Below are positions 30,356-41,226 of a stretch of DNA of 42,806 bases, one piece after another. The stretch covers positions 1 to 42,806 of the forward strand of contig JAIEPK010000305.1 in assembly GCA_019749875.1 (NCBI GenBank). Reading direction: 5' to 3'. Each line of letters begins with the position of its first letter. Within the stretch, counting starts at the first letter, position 1. A program made the translations under genes and the position numbers. Origin of the DNA: Candidatus Binatia bacterium. GTDB lineage: Bacteria; Desulfobacterota; Binatia; UBA12015. The notes beneath the pieces were generated by a model. The model did no database searches and was not told the DNA's origin. It saw only the letters and a list, made by a program, of their open reading frames with translations.

Positions 30356-30372
30356 GATGAAGCCAGTGTCAA
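30343..30372 (-). promoter_or_regulatory. candidate sigma-70 promoter for the tRNA-rpmG-secE-nusG run
   Basis: A perfect TTGACA -35 box (30372-30367 on the minus strand) is followed 18 bases later by TAGGAA (30348-30343) as a possible -10 box, with a GC-rich stretch after it. It would start transcription about 110 bases before tRNA-Thr(TGT). The -35 box includes the rlmB stop codon. The -10 match is partial and lies in the loop of the terminator hairpin, so the call is tentative. Confidence 0.4.
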
Positions 30373-31166
30373 GGCTTCGCCCCGGGCGGAGCCGCCCCGA
30401 CCAATCGGTCGGTCGCCAACCGGCGAACCTCGAAGAGTGCCACCGCCGCAGCGATCGAGGCATTCAATGATGATGACCGACCCAGCATCGGGATCCGCAC
30501 GATTCGATCGCAGGACCGCCGAACCAGCTGACGCATGCCCTCGCCCTCCGATCCGACGACGAGCGCGAGCGGGAATCCCGGAATCGCGCCCTTTTCGTAC
30601 AGGCTCTCGCTCGACTCCCCGGCGAGCCCGATGGTCCAGTATCCCGCGGCCCGCAGAGCGTCCAAGGTTCGCACGATGTTGACCACGCGCACGATGGGCA
30701 CCCACTCGACCGCCCCCGCCGAGGCCTTCACGAGCGCCGGGGTGAGCTGCGGGGCGCGGTCTCTCGCGAGCACCACGGCTCCGACCCCCGCCGCCTCGGC
30801 GGACCGGAGGATCGCGCCGACGTTGCGCGGATCCGTCACTTCGTCGAGGACGAGAACGATCTCCGGCTGTGCCGCGATGAGATCATCGAGCGCCCACGCA
30901 CTGGGATGTCGCCCCAGGGCCGCCACCCCCTGATGCGGCAGGCCTTGAGCGAGTCGATCGATCACATCGCGCACGACGTACTCGACCCGCACGTGCCCGA
31001 GCCCCGACAGCGTGTCGGCCAGGTCGCGGCAGACGAGCACGCGGTCGACGTCGTGCGGCCGAGCCGCGAGAAATGCCTCGACGGCGTGACGCCCCACCGC
31101 AAGGTAGGGCGCGGTGCCGCCACGTCGCGGCGCGGCGTTTACAGCCCCGGCGGCCTCCGTTAGCAT
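30369..31166 (-). CDS. rlmB: 23S rRNA (guanosine-2'-O)-methyltransferase RlmB-type, SPOUT family
   Basis: SAM-dependent TrmH/RlmB-family ribose methyltransferase; RlmB modifies a guanosine in 23S rRNA of E. coli. The 265-aa product has an N-terminal substrate-binding domain (LAVGRHAVEAFLAA, residues about 22-95) and the SPOUT knot motifs: DPRNVGAILRSAEAAG (motif 1), VVGSEGEGM (motif 2) and IPMLGRSSSLNASIAAAVALFE (motif 3, split here by family). The start at 31166 leaves only 15 bp to the divergent lptF. The exact target base cannot be told from sequence; another TrmH-family role is possible. Confidence 0.85.
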   Translation of the reverse strand: MLTEAAGAVNAAPRRGGTAPYLAVGRHAVEAFLAARPHDVDRVLVCRDLADTLSGLGHVRVEYVVRDVIDRLAQGLPHQGVAALGRHPSAWALDDLIAAQPEIVLVLDEVTDPRNVGAILRSAEAAGVGAVVLARDRAPQLTPALVKASAGAVEWVPIVRVVNIVRTLDALRAAGYWTIGLAGESSESLYEKGAIPGFPLALVVGSEGEGMRQLVRRSCDRIVRIPMLGRSSSLNASIAAAVALFEVRRLATDRLVGAAPPGAKP

Positions 31167-31181
31167 CCGCCTGCCGGGTCG

Positions 31182-32369
31182 ATGGGGCGAACGCTTCACC
31201 GCTACGTGTTCCTGCAGATTCTCGCGCCCTTTGCGGCGGGTCTCGCGCTGTTCACGTTCATTCTTCTGATCGCTCGCATCATGAAGCTGGTCGAGATGGT
31301 CGTGAACCGTGGTGTTCCGGCTCTCGAGATTCTGCGGGTCTTCTCTTACATCCTGCCGGCGTTTCTCGAGGTCACCGTCCCGATGGCGCTGCTGCTCGCT
31401 TGTCTGCTGGCCTGTGGCCGGCTGTCCGCCGACAGCGAGATCACCGCCATGAAGGCAGCCGGTCTGAGCCTCTATCAGATCGCCGCCCCGATCGCCGCGT
31501 TTGCCGGTCTGGTGTTCGCTCTCTCGCTGTTCCTCTCGATCTATGCACGTCCCTGGGGAAACTCCGCGCTCAAGACGGCGATCTTCGATCTTGCGCGTAC
31601 CCGCGCGACCGTCGGCCTGAAGGAGCACGTGTTCAACGACGACTTCAAGGGTCTCGTCATCTACGTCGAGAAGATCGAGCCCCCGGGAAGCAATCTGCGG
31701 CGGATTCTCATCTCCGACCGCCGACAGCCGGGCGAGGACAACACGGTGGTGGCCAAACGCGGCGTCTTGGTCGCCCACGAGGACACGCGGTCCGTCAATC
31801 TGCGGCTGTTCGACGGCACGATCTTCACCAGCCGCAACAGTGAGCAGGGCTACCACAAGACCGATTTCAACACGTATGACGTCAACCTGAACCTGAGCGA
31901 GGCACTCGGACAGATGGAGACCCGAGAGCGCGAGCCGAGCGAGATGCCACTCTCAGAGCTGCGCGATGCGGTGACCGCGGCCAGCGCTCGCGGGGAGGCC
32001 GCCCGGCCCGAACGCGTGGAGCTTGCGCGTCGCTTTTCGATCCCCTTCGCGGCGCTGGTCTTCGCCGTGATCGGCGTGCCGCTCGGACTACAGCCGGTAC
32101 GCGCAGTACGATCGCGTGGGCTCGCGGTGAGCCTGGTGATCATCCTCTCCTACTATCTCATGCTTTCGGCGGCGGAGACGCTCGCCACCCAAGGGAAGGC
32201 CCCGATCGTTCTTGCCATGTGGATGCCCAATCTCGTGCTCGCCTCGATCGGAACGGTGCTCTTCGTTCGCCAAGCACAAGAGGCGGCGCGGCCCGGCGAG
32301 GGCATCGTGTCGAGGGTCACCGGTGGGGCGTGGCATCGCGTCGCGACCGCGGTGCGTCGAGCCGGCTGA
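31182..32369 (+). CDS. lptF: LPS export ABC transporter permease LptF
   Basis: One of the two inner-membrane permeases of the LptBFG machine that pulls lipopolysaccharide from the inner membrane. The 395-aa product has the YjgP/YjgQ layout: membrane segments near residues 10-32, 55-82 and 98-120, a periplasmic beta-jellyroll region, then three C-terminal segments from about 285 to 365. The coupling-helix area around RLSADSEITAMKAAGLS is well conserved. The ATG at 31182 is 15 bp from divergent rlmB. Its TGA shares one base with the lptG ATG. Confidence 0.92.
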   Translation: MGRTLHRYVFLQILAPFAAGLALFTFILLIARIMKLVEMVVNRGVPALEILRVFSYILPAFLEVTVPMALLLACLLACGRLSADSEITAMKAAGLSLYQIAAPIAAFAGLVFALSLFLSIYARPWGNSALKTAIFDLARTRATVGLKEHVFNDDFKGLVIYVEKIEPPGSNLRRILISDRRQPGEDNTVVAKRGVLVAHEDTRSVNLRLFDGTIFTSRNSEQGYHKTDFNTYDVNLNLSEALGQMETREREPSEMPLSELRDAVTAASARGEAARPERVELARRFSIPFAALVFAVIGVPLGLQPVRAVRSRGLAVSLVIILSYYLMLSAAETLATQGKAPIVLAMWMPNLVLASIGTVLFVRQAQEAARPGEGIVSRVTGGAWHRVATAVRRAG

Positions 32370-33463
32370 TGGACGGCGCCTTCTGGCTCCCGACCATCGC
32401 CCGCTACCTGCTGCGGGAGTTCGGACGCACGTTCGCTCTCTGTCTCGGAGCCTTCGTCGGACTCTATCTGTGCGTGGACTTCTTCGAGCGCTTCCCAGGC
32501 TTTTTGAGCCACGGCGCGTCGACCCGCCTCATCGTGCTCTACTTTGCGATGAAGGTTCCGTTGATCGTCACCCAGATGACCCCGGTTGCGGTGCTGGCAT
32601 CGATGCTACTCAGCCTCGGCGGGCTTGCCCGACGCAGCGAGCTGATGGCGATGCGCTCCTGTGGCGTCAGCATCTGGCAGATCGGAACGCCGCTGCTCGG
32701 TGCCTGCCTCGCGATCGCGCTCGTTTCCATCGGTTGGAACGAGTACGTGGTCCCCGCAGCCTCGATGCACGCGCACTACATCGATCGCGTCCAGATCAAG
32801 AACAAAGGATTTCGCGGTCACTTCAACGAGGCCGAGATCTGGTATCACGGCGACGGGAACTTCACGAACATCGACCGCTTCGATGCGAATCGAAACGAGA
32901 TCTACGGGCTGCGTCGATACGAGTTCGACGACGACTTTCAGCTGCGTCGCCTGATCGAGGCGCGCATGGCGCGATGGACCGGCAGTGGCTGGGAGACCAG
33001 CGACGTGCGCGAGATGCGATTCGGCCCCGACGGCACGCTCGAGCGAACCCCGCTGCCGACGTCGGCGCTCCAGCTCGCCGAGACACCGGAGGATTTCACG
33101 GCGGTTCACCGCGACTCCGAGGACCTCAGCTACCAGTCGCTCGCACGCGAGATCGATGATCTGCGCCGCAAGGGCATCGATACCACGGACGCGCGTGTCG
33201 ACCTGTGGCTCAAGCTCGCCGTGCCGTTCACGAGCATCGTCATGGCGCTGATCGCGATTCCGCTCGCGTCACGCCACAACCGTGGCTCTGGAGTGGCCGC
33301 GAGCGTCGGTGCAGCACTCGCGGTCGGGTTCAGCTACTGGGTGGTGCTCGCGCTGACCACGAGCCTGGGCCGCGGCGGAGTCCTGCCGCCCCCGCTCGCC
33401 GCCTGGACGGCGAACCTGATCTTCGGCGCGATCGGCTTGATCTTCTTCCTGAGCGCCGACTGA
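32369..33463 (+). CDS. lptG: LPS export ABC transporter permease LptG
   Basis: Second permease of the LptBFG complex, paralogous to LptF. The 364-aa product begins MDGAFWLPTIARYLLREFG with the first membrane segment at about 18-38, then segments near 60-85 and 105-130. The coupling helix region has GLARRSELMAMRSCGVS. A periplasmic domain and three C-terminal segments from about 280 follow. The ATG overlaps the lptF stop (TGATG). LptB and LptC are not in the window. It converges on rpsI with 67 bp between. Confidence 0.92.
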   Translation: MDGAFWLPTIARYLLREFGRTFALCLGAFVGLYLCVDFFERFPGFLSHGASTRLIVLYFAMKVPLIVTQMTPVAVLASMLLSLGGLARRSELMAMRSCGVSIWQIGTPLLGACLAIALVSIGWNEYVVPAASMHAHYIDRVQIKNKGFRGHFNEAEIWYHGDGNFTNIDRFDANRNEIYGLRRYEFDDDFQLRRLIEARMARWTGSGWETSDVREMRFGPDGTLERTPLPTSALQLAETPEDFTAVHRDSEDLSYQSLAREIDDLRRKGIDTTDARVDLWLKLAVPFTSIVMALIAIPLASRHNRGSGVAASVGAALAVGFSYWVVLALTTSLGRGGVLPPPLAAWTANLIFGAIGLIFFLSAD

Positions 33464-33512
33464 GCCCCACCGGCCACGGCGTGAAGAGACGGCGTCGTCG
33501 CCTTCGCCGGGT

Positions 33513-33526
33513 GCTCCGAAAGGAGC
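33513..33526 (-). other. small GAAA-loop hairpin between lptG and rpsI
   Basis: GCTCC-GAAA-GGAGC lies four bases beyond the rpsI stop in the 67-bp gap between the convergent lptG and rpsI genes. There is no U-run on either side, so a terminator role is uncertain. Confidence 0.3.
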
Positions 33527-33530
33527 TCGA

Positions 33531-33932
33531 TCAGCGCTTTGAGTACTGGGGCCGCTTGCGCGCCTTGTGGCGGCCGTACTTCTTGCGCTCCACCTCGCGC
33601 GAGTCGCGGGTCAGATAGCCCGCGCGCTTCAGCGCACCGCGGAGTTCGGGATCGACATCGAGGAGCGCGCGCGAGATCCCGTGCCGGATCGCCGAGGCCT
33701 GCGCCGCAACGCCGCCACCGCGTACGTTGGCCATGACGTCGTAGCGCCCCTGGATCTCGGACACCTCGAACGGCTGGTTCACGATCATCCGGGAGGTCTC
33801 CCGGCCGAAGTACTCTTCGAGGGGCCGGCGGTTGACGAGGATCTTGCCGTCGCCCGGAAAGAGTCGAACCTGCGCAATTGCGGATTTCCGCTTCCCGGTG
33901 GACTGAGAAACCGACGACGTTTGCTGTGCCAT
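33531..33932 (-). CDS. rpsI: 30S ribosomal protein S9
   Basis: S9 is a 30S head protein whose C-terminal tail touches P-site tRNA. With the ATG at 33932 the product is 133 aa: [16 protein letters not shown], the NRRPLEEYF region, [19 protein letters not shown], and the tail ending RKRPQYSKR, all typical. A TTG at 33941 overlapping the rplM stop would add three residues. It follows rplM as in nearly all bacteria. Confidence 0.97.
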   Translation of the reverse strand: MAQQTSSVSQSTGKRKSAIAQVRLFPGDGKILVNRRPLEEYFGRETSRMIVNQPFEVSEIQGRYDVMANVRGGGVAAQASAIRHGISRALLDVDPELRGALKRAGYLTRDSREVERKKYGRHKARKRPQYSKR

Positions 33933-33937
33933 GACGT

Positions 33938-34384
33938 TCAATCCCGGGCCGCGACGGCAACCGCCTGCTGGGCCGCATGCGGATGCTCCGCACCGGCGTA
34001 GACCTTCAGCTTGGTGATGAGCCGTCGCGACAGACGGTTCTTGGGCAGCATTCCCTGCACGGCCGTGCGCACCAAGCGCTCGGGCTTGTCCGCGAGCATC
34101 TTGCCGGCGGTCGTCGCACGCAGGCCACCCGGATACTCCGAGTGACGGTAGTAGATCTTATCCGTCATCTTTCGACCGGTGAGGCGGACCTTCGACGCGT
34201 TGGTGACGACGACGAAATCGCCACAGTCGATGTGTGGCGAGAAGGTCGGCTTGCCCTTCCCGCGCAGCAGATCGGCGACCTGGGTGGCGACGCGACCGAG
34301 CGCCCTGTCACTGGCGTCGACGACGACCCAGCGACGTTGCGCCAGCGCGTCCTCGCGCGAGACCACCAATGTCTTTCCCGCCAT
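33938..34384 (-). CDS. rplM: 50S ribosomal protein L13
   Basis: L13 is an early 50S assembly protein. The 148-aa product contains [24 protein letters not shown] in the N-terminal part, [14 protein letters not shown] in the middle and a C-terminal [27 protein letters not shown] region. Length is slightly above the usual 142-146 because of a few N-terminal residues. It lies 76 bp after tRNA-Asp and forms the rplM-rpsI pair. Confidence 0.97.
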   Translation of the reverse strand: MAGKTLVVSREDALAQRRWVVVDASDRALGRVATQVADLLRGKGKPTFSPHIDCGDFVVVTNASKVRLTGRKMTDKIYYRHSEYPGGLRATTAGKMLADKPERLVRTAVQGMLPKNRLSRRLITKLKVYAGAEHPHAAQQAVAVAARD

Positions 34385-34460
34385 ACGAATCGTCTTTCCA
34401 ACCGCCGCCGTCGACCGGCCAGCCTGCTCGGTCTCGTCGAACGAGATGCTTTGGAGTGAA

Positions 34461-34534
<74 letters not shown>

Positions 34535-34616
34535 GTAATCCTGTGCTCGTTAACAGTCCTGATCGGCCTCGGCAAGGAAAAGTGAGCCTGCCGGCGAGGT
34601 CCCCATCGCGAACGAG

Positions 34617-34688
34617 TGGGCGGTGTGCGGATCGAACGCACGACCCTCGGCTTGTAAGGCCGATGCTCTCCCGCTGAGCTAACCGCCC
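34617..34688 (-). tRNA. tRNA-Val (anticodon TAC)
   Basis: Cloverleaf on the minus strand: acceptor GGGCGGT/ACCGCCC, anticodon stem TCGGC/GCCGA with loop CTTACAA, T arm GTGCG-TTCGATC-CGCAC, discriminator A. No encoded CCA. The tandem repeat region begins just upstream of its 5' end. Confidence 0.96.
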
Positions 34689-35048
34689 ATTGCCTGGAGG
34701 GGGACTCTGTCCCCCTCCCTCCACCGCGGCGAAGCCGCGGTGGATTCCCTCCCCCGGCTCGGCTTCGCCTCGGCCACTCGCCTCCGGCTTCGCGGGTGGG
34801 CCGGTGTCACTCCGTTCCTTCCCTCTTCTGCCGCGATGCCGCGGTGGAGGCCCTCCCCCCGGCTCGGCTTCGCCTCGGCCACTCGCCTTCGGCTTCGCGG
34901 GTGGGCCGGTGTCACTCCGTTCCTTCCCTCTTCTGCCGCGATGCCGCGGTGGAGGCCCTCCCCTGGCTCGGCTTCGCCTCGGCCGCGCGCCTTCGCACGC
35001 GGCCCCGTGCTGCCGGGCCCGGCTTCGCGTGGAGACGTTATGCCGGGC
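34689..35048. repeat. gene-free 360 bp with 104/105-bp tandem repeat and palindromes
   Basis: No gene is supported here. A unit beginning GGCTCGGCTTCGCC starts at 34756, 34861 and 34965 (periods 105 and 104). The array runs from about 34731 to 34984: two near-identical copies, a short piece before the first and about 20 bases of a third. Variation is a few substitutions and one indel. Each copy carries a CCGCG/CGCGG palindrome. Flanking palindromes are 34696-34704 with 34710-34718, 34721-34730 with 34734-34743 (loop GAA), and GCCGGGCCCGGC after the array. Frames stay open through it on both strands, but the translations look random. Confidence 0.85.
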
Positions 35049-35321
35049 TCAGTTCAGCGAGTCCTTGAGGATCTTGCCAGGCTTGAATTTGGCAGAGCGC
35101 GACGCGGCGATCTCGATCGTCTCGCCGGTCTTCGGGTTGCGGCCCTGGCGCGCCTTCCGTTCCGACACGGTGAACGTCCCGAAGCCCGAGATGTTGACCT
35201 TGTCGTTGTTCTTGAGCGCCGCGATGATGTCGTCGAAGATCAAGTTCACGGCGCGCTCGGCGGTCGCCTTCGGGAGGTCGATCTTGCCCGCCATCGCCTC
35301 GATCAGATCCGCCTTGGTCAT
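35049..35321 (-). CDS. hup: HU family DNA-binding protein
   Basis: Histone-like nucleoid protein that bends DNA without strong sequence preference. With the ATG at 35321 the product is 90 aa: [25 protein letters not shown], the core [25 protein letters not shown] (about residues 45-69, shown in parts by family) with the DNA-intercalating RNP tip, and the C-terminal helix [20 protein letters not shown] precedes the ATG. An upstream in-frame start would add 15 unrelated residues. It follows lon, as in many Proteobacteria. Whether it is an HU-alpha or HU-beta type cannot be decided. Confidence 0.95.
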   Translation of the reverse strand: MTKADLIEAMAGKIDLPKATAERAVNLIFDDIIAALKNNDKVNISGFGTFTVSERKARQGRNPKTGETIEIAASRSAKFKPGKILKDSLN

Positions 35322-35412
35322 TTTCCCCCCTCTCGCAAAGCCGGCGTCGTGCCGGTGCCGTACCAATACAAGAACTTCCCGTCGCCACAGGCAATCCCTG
35401 CCTCAGGGCGGC

Positions 35413-35484
35413 GGGCGCGTCCGATACATTGCAGACGCGCCCCTCACGTGCACGTGGCCGCCCCGGAGGCGGAGCGGCCACGTG
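35413..35484 (-). other. two stem-loops between lon and the HU gene
   Basis: In the 184-bp gap, GGGCGCGTC (35413-35421) pairs with GACGCGCCC (35434-35442), and CACGTGGCCGC (35451-35461) pairs with GCGGCCACGTG (35474-35484). Both have perfect arms and both have 12-base loops. No U-run follows, so termination after lon would not be of the standard intrinsic type. A weak promoter-like pair (TTGCCT, 17 bases, TTGTAT) lies between them and the HU gene. They could be lon 3'-end structures or protein-binding sites. Confidence 0.45.
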
Positions 35485-35505
35485 TGCGAGAGCCTGGACG
35501 GACTT

Positions 35506-37953
35506 TCAGTGGGTGACGACGTCGGTCGGCGGAGGCGGCGGCTCGGTGAAGCTCGCGATCTCGGCCGGCTTCTTCAGGAAGTTCTCGGGATGCTCGAGAA
35601 CCAGCGCCTTCCGCAGCACCTCGTCCATGTGCTCGACCATCTCGATGGTGACGGTCTTGAGAATCGAGGGCGGGATCTCGCTGATGTCCTTCTCGTTCTC
35701 TGCCGGGATCAGGATGTGCTTGATGCCGCCACGGTGCGCCGCGAGGACCTTCTCCTTGAGCCCGCCGATCGGCAGCACGCGGCCCCGCAGGGTGACCTCG
35801 CCGGTCATCGCGAGATCGAACCGCACGGGGATGCGGGTCAGCGCGGAAACCAGCGCCGTTGCCAGCGTGATTCCGGCAGACGGACCGTCCTTCGGAGTCG
35901 CGCCCTCCGGCACGTGAATGTGGATGTCGATCTTCTGGTAGAAGTCACGCTCCAGCCCGAGGTCGTCCGCACGCGACCGGACGTAGCTCATCGCGGCCTG
36001 AGCGGACTCCTGCATCACCTCGCCGAGCCGGCCCGTGATGGTCAGCTTGCCCTTTCCGGGCACCACCGACACTTCGATGTTGAGCAGCTCGCCGCCCAGG
36101 TCGGTCCAGGCGAGACCGGTCGTGACACCGATCTTCACTTCCTGATCCGCGCGACCGTAGCGGTACTTCTCGGGTCCGAGGTACTTCGAGAGGCTCTTCG
36201 AGTTGATCAGGATGTGCGCGTCGCGATCTCCCTTGACGACCTCGACCACCACCTTGCGGCACAGCGACGCGAGCTCGCGCTCGAGATTCCGGACGCCAGC
36301 CTCCTTCGTGTAGTGCCGAATCAGGCCGAGGACCGCGTTGTCGGAGAACTCGATGTTGCTCTCCTTCAACCCGTTCTGCTCGCGAACCTTCGGAACGAGA
36401 TAGCGCTTCGCAATGTTGAGCTTCTCGAGCTCGGTGTATCCGGCGATCCGAATGATCTCCATGCGATCCTGGAGTGGACGCGGGATGCGCTCGAGGTTGT
36501 TCGCGGTGGTGATGAACATGACCTTCGACAGGTCGTAGTCGACGTCGAGGTAATGGTCGTTGAACGTCTGGTTCTGCTCGGGATCGAGGACCTCGAGCAG
36601 CGCCGACGACGGATCGCCGCGGAAGTCGGTCGACATCTTGTCGACTTCATCGAGGAGGAAGACCGGATTGTTCGATCCGGCCTTCTTCATCGACTGGATG
36701 ATCTTGCCCGGCAACGCTCCGATGTACGTCCGACGATGGCCGCGGATCTCGGCCTCGTCCCGCACGCCGCCGAGCGACACGCGGACGAACTTGCGTCCCG
36801 TCGAGCGCGCGATCGACTTGCCGAGCGACGTCTTGCCGACGCCGGGAGGTCCGACGAGGCAGAGCACCGGGCCCTTGATCTCGCCGACCAGGCTCTGCAC
36901 CGCGAGGTACTCGAGAATCCTCTGCTTGACCTTCTCGAGGCCGTAGTGGTCCTCCTCGAGAACCTTCTCGGCCTCGCCGATGTCGAGCTTGTCGTCGGTG
37001 TACTCGCCCCAAGGCAGAGAGATGAGCCAGTCGATGTAGTTGCGGACGACCGTGGCCTCCGCCGACATCGGCGACATCATCTTGAGCTTCTTCAGCTCCT
37101 TCTCGGCCTTCTCCTGGGCCTCCGCGGTCATCTTCCGCGCCTTGATCTTCTCCTCGAGCTCCTGGATCTCGTTCTTGAACTCGTCCTTCTCGCCGAGCTC
37201 CTTCTGGATCGCGCGCATCTGCTCGTTGAGGTAGTACTCCTTCTGCGTCTTCTCCATTTGCTTCTTGACGCGAGTACGGATGCGCTTCTCGACCTCGAGG
37301 ATCTCGATCTCGGAGCGCATGTAGCCGAGGACTTTTTCGAGCCGGGCGGCCGGGTCGAAGGTCTCGAGCAGCGACTCCTTGTCCTCGAGCTTGATCCCCA
37401 GGTGCGCGACGATCGTGTCCGCGAGGCGCGCGGGGTCGGTGATGGAGGCCACCGACATGATCATCTCGGGTGGGATCTTCTTGTTGAGCTTGACGTAGTT
37501 CTCGAACGTCGAGTTGACGCTGCGGATGAGCGCCTCGACCTCGGTGGTCGCCTCGGAGCTCTCCTCGATCTCCTCGACGTCGACCAGGAAGAACTCCTGG
37601 TTCGGGACGTAGCGCGCGATGCGCGCCCGCTTCTTGCCCTCGACCAGGACCTTGACCGTCCCGTCGGGCAGGCGGAGCAGCTGGACCACAGTGCCCAGCG
37701 TGCCCACGTTGTAGATGTCGCCCTCGGAAGGTTCGTTCGTCTTCGCGTCCTTCTGGGCCGCGAGGAGGATGAACTTCTGCTTGTTCATCGCCTCTTCGAG
37801 CGCACGGATCGACTTCTGCCGCCCGACGAACAGCGGTACCACCATGTGCGGGAAGACGATGATGTCGCGCAGCGGCAGGAGCGGGACGCGCAGGCCGCCG
37901 CGCTGATCGTCGCCGCCCGGGTCCTTCTTGTCCTTGTCGTTCCGGAAGAGCAT
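35506..37953 (-). CDS. lon: ATP-dependent protease Lon
   Basis: Cytoplasmic AAA+ serine protease for misfolded and regulatory proteins. The 815-aa product has the LON substrate-binding domain ([18 protein letters not shown]), a long coiled-coil, the AAA+ domain with [13 protein letters not shown] near residue 368 and FLLDEVDKM, and the protease domain with the Ser in PKDGPSAGI (about 690) and Lys in [14 protein letters not shown] (about 733). I chose the ATG at 37953 (GAGGA 11 bases upstream); a GTG at 37971, overlapping the clpX stop, would add six residues. Length is normal for LonA. Confidence 0.97.
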   Translation of the reverse strand: MLFRNDKDKKDPGGDDQRGGLRVPLLPLRDIIVFPHMVVPLFVGRQKSIRALEEAMNKQKFILLAAQKDAKTNEPSEGDIYNVGTLGTVVQLLRLPDGTVKVLVEGKKRARIARYVPNQEFFLVDVEEIEESSEATTEVEALIRSVNSTFENYVKLNKKIPPEMIMSVASITDPARLADTIVAHLGIKLEDKESLLETFDPAARLEKVLGYMRSEIEILEVEKRIRTRVKKQMEKTQKEYYLNEQMRAIQKELGEKDEFKNEIQELEEKIKARKMTAEAQEKAEKELKKLKMMSPMSAEATVVRNYIDWLISLPWGEYTDDKLDIGEAEKVLEEDHYGLEKVKQRILEYLAVQSLVGEIKGPVLCLVGPPGVGKTSLGKSIARSTGRKFVRVSLGGVRDEAEIRGHRRTYIGALPGKIIQSMKKAGSNNPVFLLDEVDKMSTDFRGDPSSALLEVLDPEQNQTFNDHYLDVDYDLSKVMFITTANNLERIPRPLQDRMEIIRIAGYTELEKLNIAKRYLVPKVREQNGLKESNIEFSDNAVLGLIRHYTKEAGVRNLERELASLCRKVVVEVVKGDRDAHILINSKSLSKYLGPEKYRYGRADQEVKIGVTTGLAWTDLGGELLNIEVSVVPGKGKLTITGRLGEVMQESAQAAMSYVRSRADDLGLERDFYQKIDIHIHVPEGATPKDGPSAGITLATALVSALTRIPVRFDLAMTGEVTLRGRVLPIGGLKEKVLAAHRGGIKHILIPAENEKDISEIPPSILKTVTIEMVEHMDEVLRKALVLEHPENFLKKPAEIASFTEPPPPPTDVVTH

Positions 37954-37967
37954 CGAGTTGGTTTTCC

Positions 37968-39221
<1,254 letters not shown>

Positions 39222-39244
39222 GGAACCCCCTAGGCCCTCTCTTC

Positions 39245-39844
39245 TCAGGCCCTGGTCTTGTTCGAGCGGGCGACGATCACCTCGTCGACCAACCCATACT
39301 CGACGGCCTGCTTGCTGGTCATGAAAAAGTCGCGGTCGGTATCCTTCTCGATGCGCTTCAGGCTCTGGCCGGTGTGCTTGGCCAGGATGTTGTTCACCTG
39401 CTCGCGCACGCGGAGGATCTCACGCGCCTGGATGTCGATGTCCGTCGCCTGCCCCTGGGCCCCGCCCAGAGGCTGGTGGATCATGATCCGTGCGTAGGGC
39501 AACGCAAACCGCTTGCCCTTCTCTCCAGCGGTCAGGAGGAGCGCTCCCATGCTGGCCGCCTGCCCGAGGCAGAGCGTCGACACGGGGGGCCGGATGTACT
39601 GCATGGTGTCGTAGATCGCGAGACCGGCCGACACCGAGCCACCGGGTGAGTTGATGTAGAAATGAATGTCTTTCTCAGGGTCTTCCGACTCGAGAAAGAG
39701 CATCTGCGCGATGACCAGATTCGCAATCTCGTCGGTGACCTGGGTACCGAGGAAGACGATGCGATCCTTGAGAAGACGCGAGAAGATGTCGTAGGCGCGT
39801 TCGCCTCGACCCGTCTGCTCGACCACCATCGGAATCAGATTCAT
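39245..39844 (-). CDS. clpP: ATP-dependent Clp protease proteolytic subunit
   Basis: Barrel-forming serine peptidase partnered by ClpX. With the ATG at 39844 the product is 199 aa and has the catalytic triad S98 ([11 protein letters not shown]), H123 ([10 protein letters not shown]) and D172 (TDRDFFM). The N-terminus [20 protein letters not shown] is typical of mature-length ClpP. GAGGT lies 11 bases ahead of this ATG. A TTG at 39901 would add 19 residues not seen in the family. It follows tig. Confidence 0.97.
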   Translation of the reverse strand: MNLIPMVVEQTGRGERAYDIFSRLLKDRIVFLGTQVTDEIANLVIAQMLFLESEDPEKDIHFYINSPGGSVSAGLAIYDTMQYIRPPVSTLCLGQAASMGALLLTAGEKGKRFALPYARIMIHQPLGGAQGQATDIDIQAREILRVREQVNNILAKHTGQSLKRIEKDTDRDFFMTSKQAVEYGLVDEVIVARSNKTRA

Positions 39845-39918
39845 CACCGATCGGACCTCGCAGCTGGGCTCTTTTTCATGGGCGGATTCTAGACGTTTCA
39901 AAAACCCCGAGCAACGAC

Positions 39919-41226
39919 CTATTCCTTCTCGGGGGCCGCCGCGCGCGCGTCCACCTCTCTCACATCGGCACCAGCGACGAGCTGCTCAAGCGTCTGCCCC
40001 CGCGTCATCTCGGCGCGCAGCGCGTCACGTGCATGATCGTGCGCGTAGTGCTCGCGAAGTCGCTCGGCATGGCGTCCCCCCGACGCGACGATCTGGCCGA
40101 TCTGCTCCGCCAGCTGCTCGTCGGTTACACGAACGTCGAGCTGACGGGCGATCGCGTCAAGCAGGAGGTCGCGGCGCACCTCACGCTCCGCGCGCGGACG
40201 CAGCTTGTCGCGCGCTTCGGTCTCGTGCTCGGGCCCGTTGAGCTGCAGGCCGCGGCCGGCGAGCTCCATGAGAAACTCACGCAGCAGGCCGTCGATGCGC
40301 CGGCTGACGAACGTTTCCGGCAGATCGATCGGATTCCGCTTCACGAGCTCGTCGATCAGGCTCTCGCGGGCGACCAGATCCGCGCGACGGTTGCCCTCCC
40401 GCTCGAGCTGCTCATGGATGCGGGTGCGCAGCTCGGCGAGCGTCTCGCAGTCGCCGTGGTCCTTCGCGAACTCGTCGTCGAGCACGGGCAGCCGGCGCTC
40501 TTGGATGGCGCTGACGGTGACCGTGTACTTGACCTGCTTGCCCTCGAGCTCGGGCGGTGCTCCGTCGGGCGGCGGGCCTTCGACCGTGAACGTCTCGCCG
40601 ACGCGCGCCAGCGCCAGGCGCTCGTCGATCACGGCAGGCAGCTGGCCACCTGCGACCTCCACCGTCGCCGACTCGACCTGCAGCCCCTCGACCGGCGCGC
40701 CGTCGCTCTCCGCCGCGATGGCGATGGTCGCGAAGTCGCCGCGAGCGAGCTCGCTGCGGCCCTCCACGGGCACCAGCTCGCCATGACGCAGGCGCAGCTG
40801 CTCGAGGACCTTGTCGACGTCCTCGTCGGTGATCGCGACACGCGGACGGGTGACGGTGAACCCGGTGGTGTCGACGTCCGACATCGGCGGCAGGATGTCG
40901 ACGGTCGCAGAGAACTGCAGCGCCGCCTTCGGATCGAAGTCGCCCAGCTCCAGCTCGGGCTGCGACACCATCTCGATCTTCGATTCCTCGATCGCCGACG
41001 AGAATCCTTCGCGCACCAGGCTCGACAGCACCTCGTTGCGGATCTCCTCGCCGAACTGCCGCTCGATCACGCCGCGCGGGGCCTTGCCGGGACGGAAGCC
41101 CCGAATCGTGGCGCGGCGCGCGACGTCGCGGAATGCGCGCTCGAACTCGCTCGAGACGCGCTCGGCCGGAATCTCGATCGCGAGCTTCCGGCGGGTAGTG
41201 CTGACCTCTTCGACCTCGAACTTCAT
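39919..41226 (-). CDS. tig: trigger factor
   Basis: Ribosome-bound chaperone with peptidyl-prolyl isomerase activity that receives nascent chains at L23. The 435-aa product has the ribosome-binding signature GFRPGKAP at residues 43-50, a central FKBP-like domain (about 150-240, with [12 protein letters not shown]) and a helical C-terminal substrate-binding domain ending in an alanine-rich acidic tail. The central domain looks divergent, as is common. It heads tig-clpP-clpX-lon and is preceded by a 54-bp tandem repeat array where its promoter should lie. Confidence 0.95.
   Translation of the reverse strand: MKFEVEEVSTTRRKLAIEIPAERVSSEFERAFRDVARRATIRGFRPGKAPRGVIERQFGEEIRNEVLSSLVREGFSSAIEESKIEMVSQPELELGDFDPKAALQFSATVDILPPMSDVDTTGFTVTRPRVAITDEDVDKVLEQLRLRHGELVPVEGRSELARGDFATIAIAAESDGAPVEGLQVESATVEVAGGQLPAVIDERLALARVGETFTVEGPPPDGAPPELEGKQVKYTVTVSAIQERRLPVLDDEFAKDHGDCETLAELRTRIHEQLEREGNRRADLVARESLIDELVKRNPIDLPETFVSRRIDGLLREFLMELAGRGLQLNGPEHETEARDKLRPRAEREVRRDLLLDAIARQLDVRVTDEQLAEQIGQIVASGGRHAERLREHYAHDHARDALRAEMTRGQTLEQLVAGADVREVDARAAAPEKE

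Noticed and set aside
31167-31856. Upstream extension of the rlmB frame
   Set aside because: It is antisense to lptF and has no similarity to the RlmB N-terminal domain, which begins just after the ATG at 31166.
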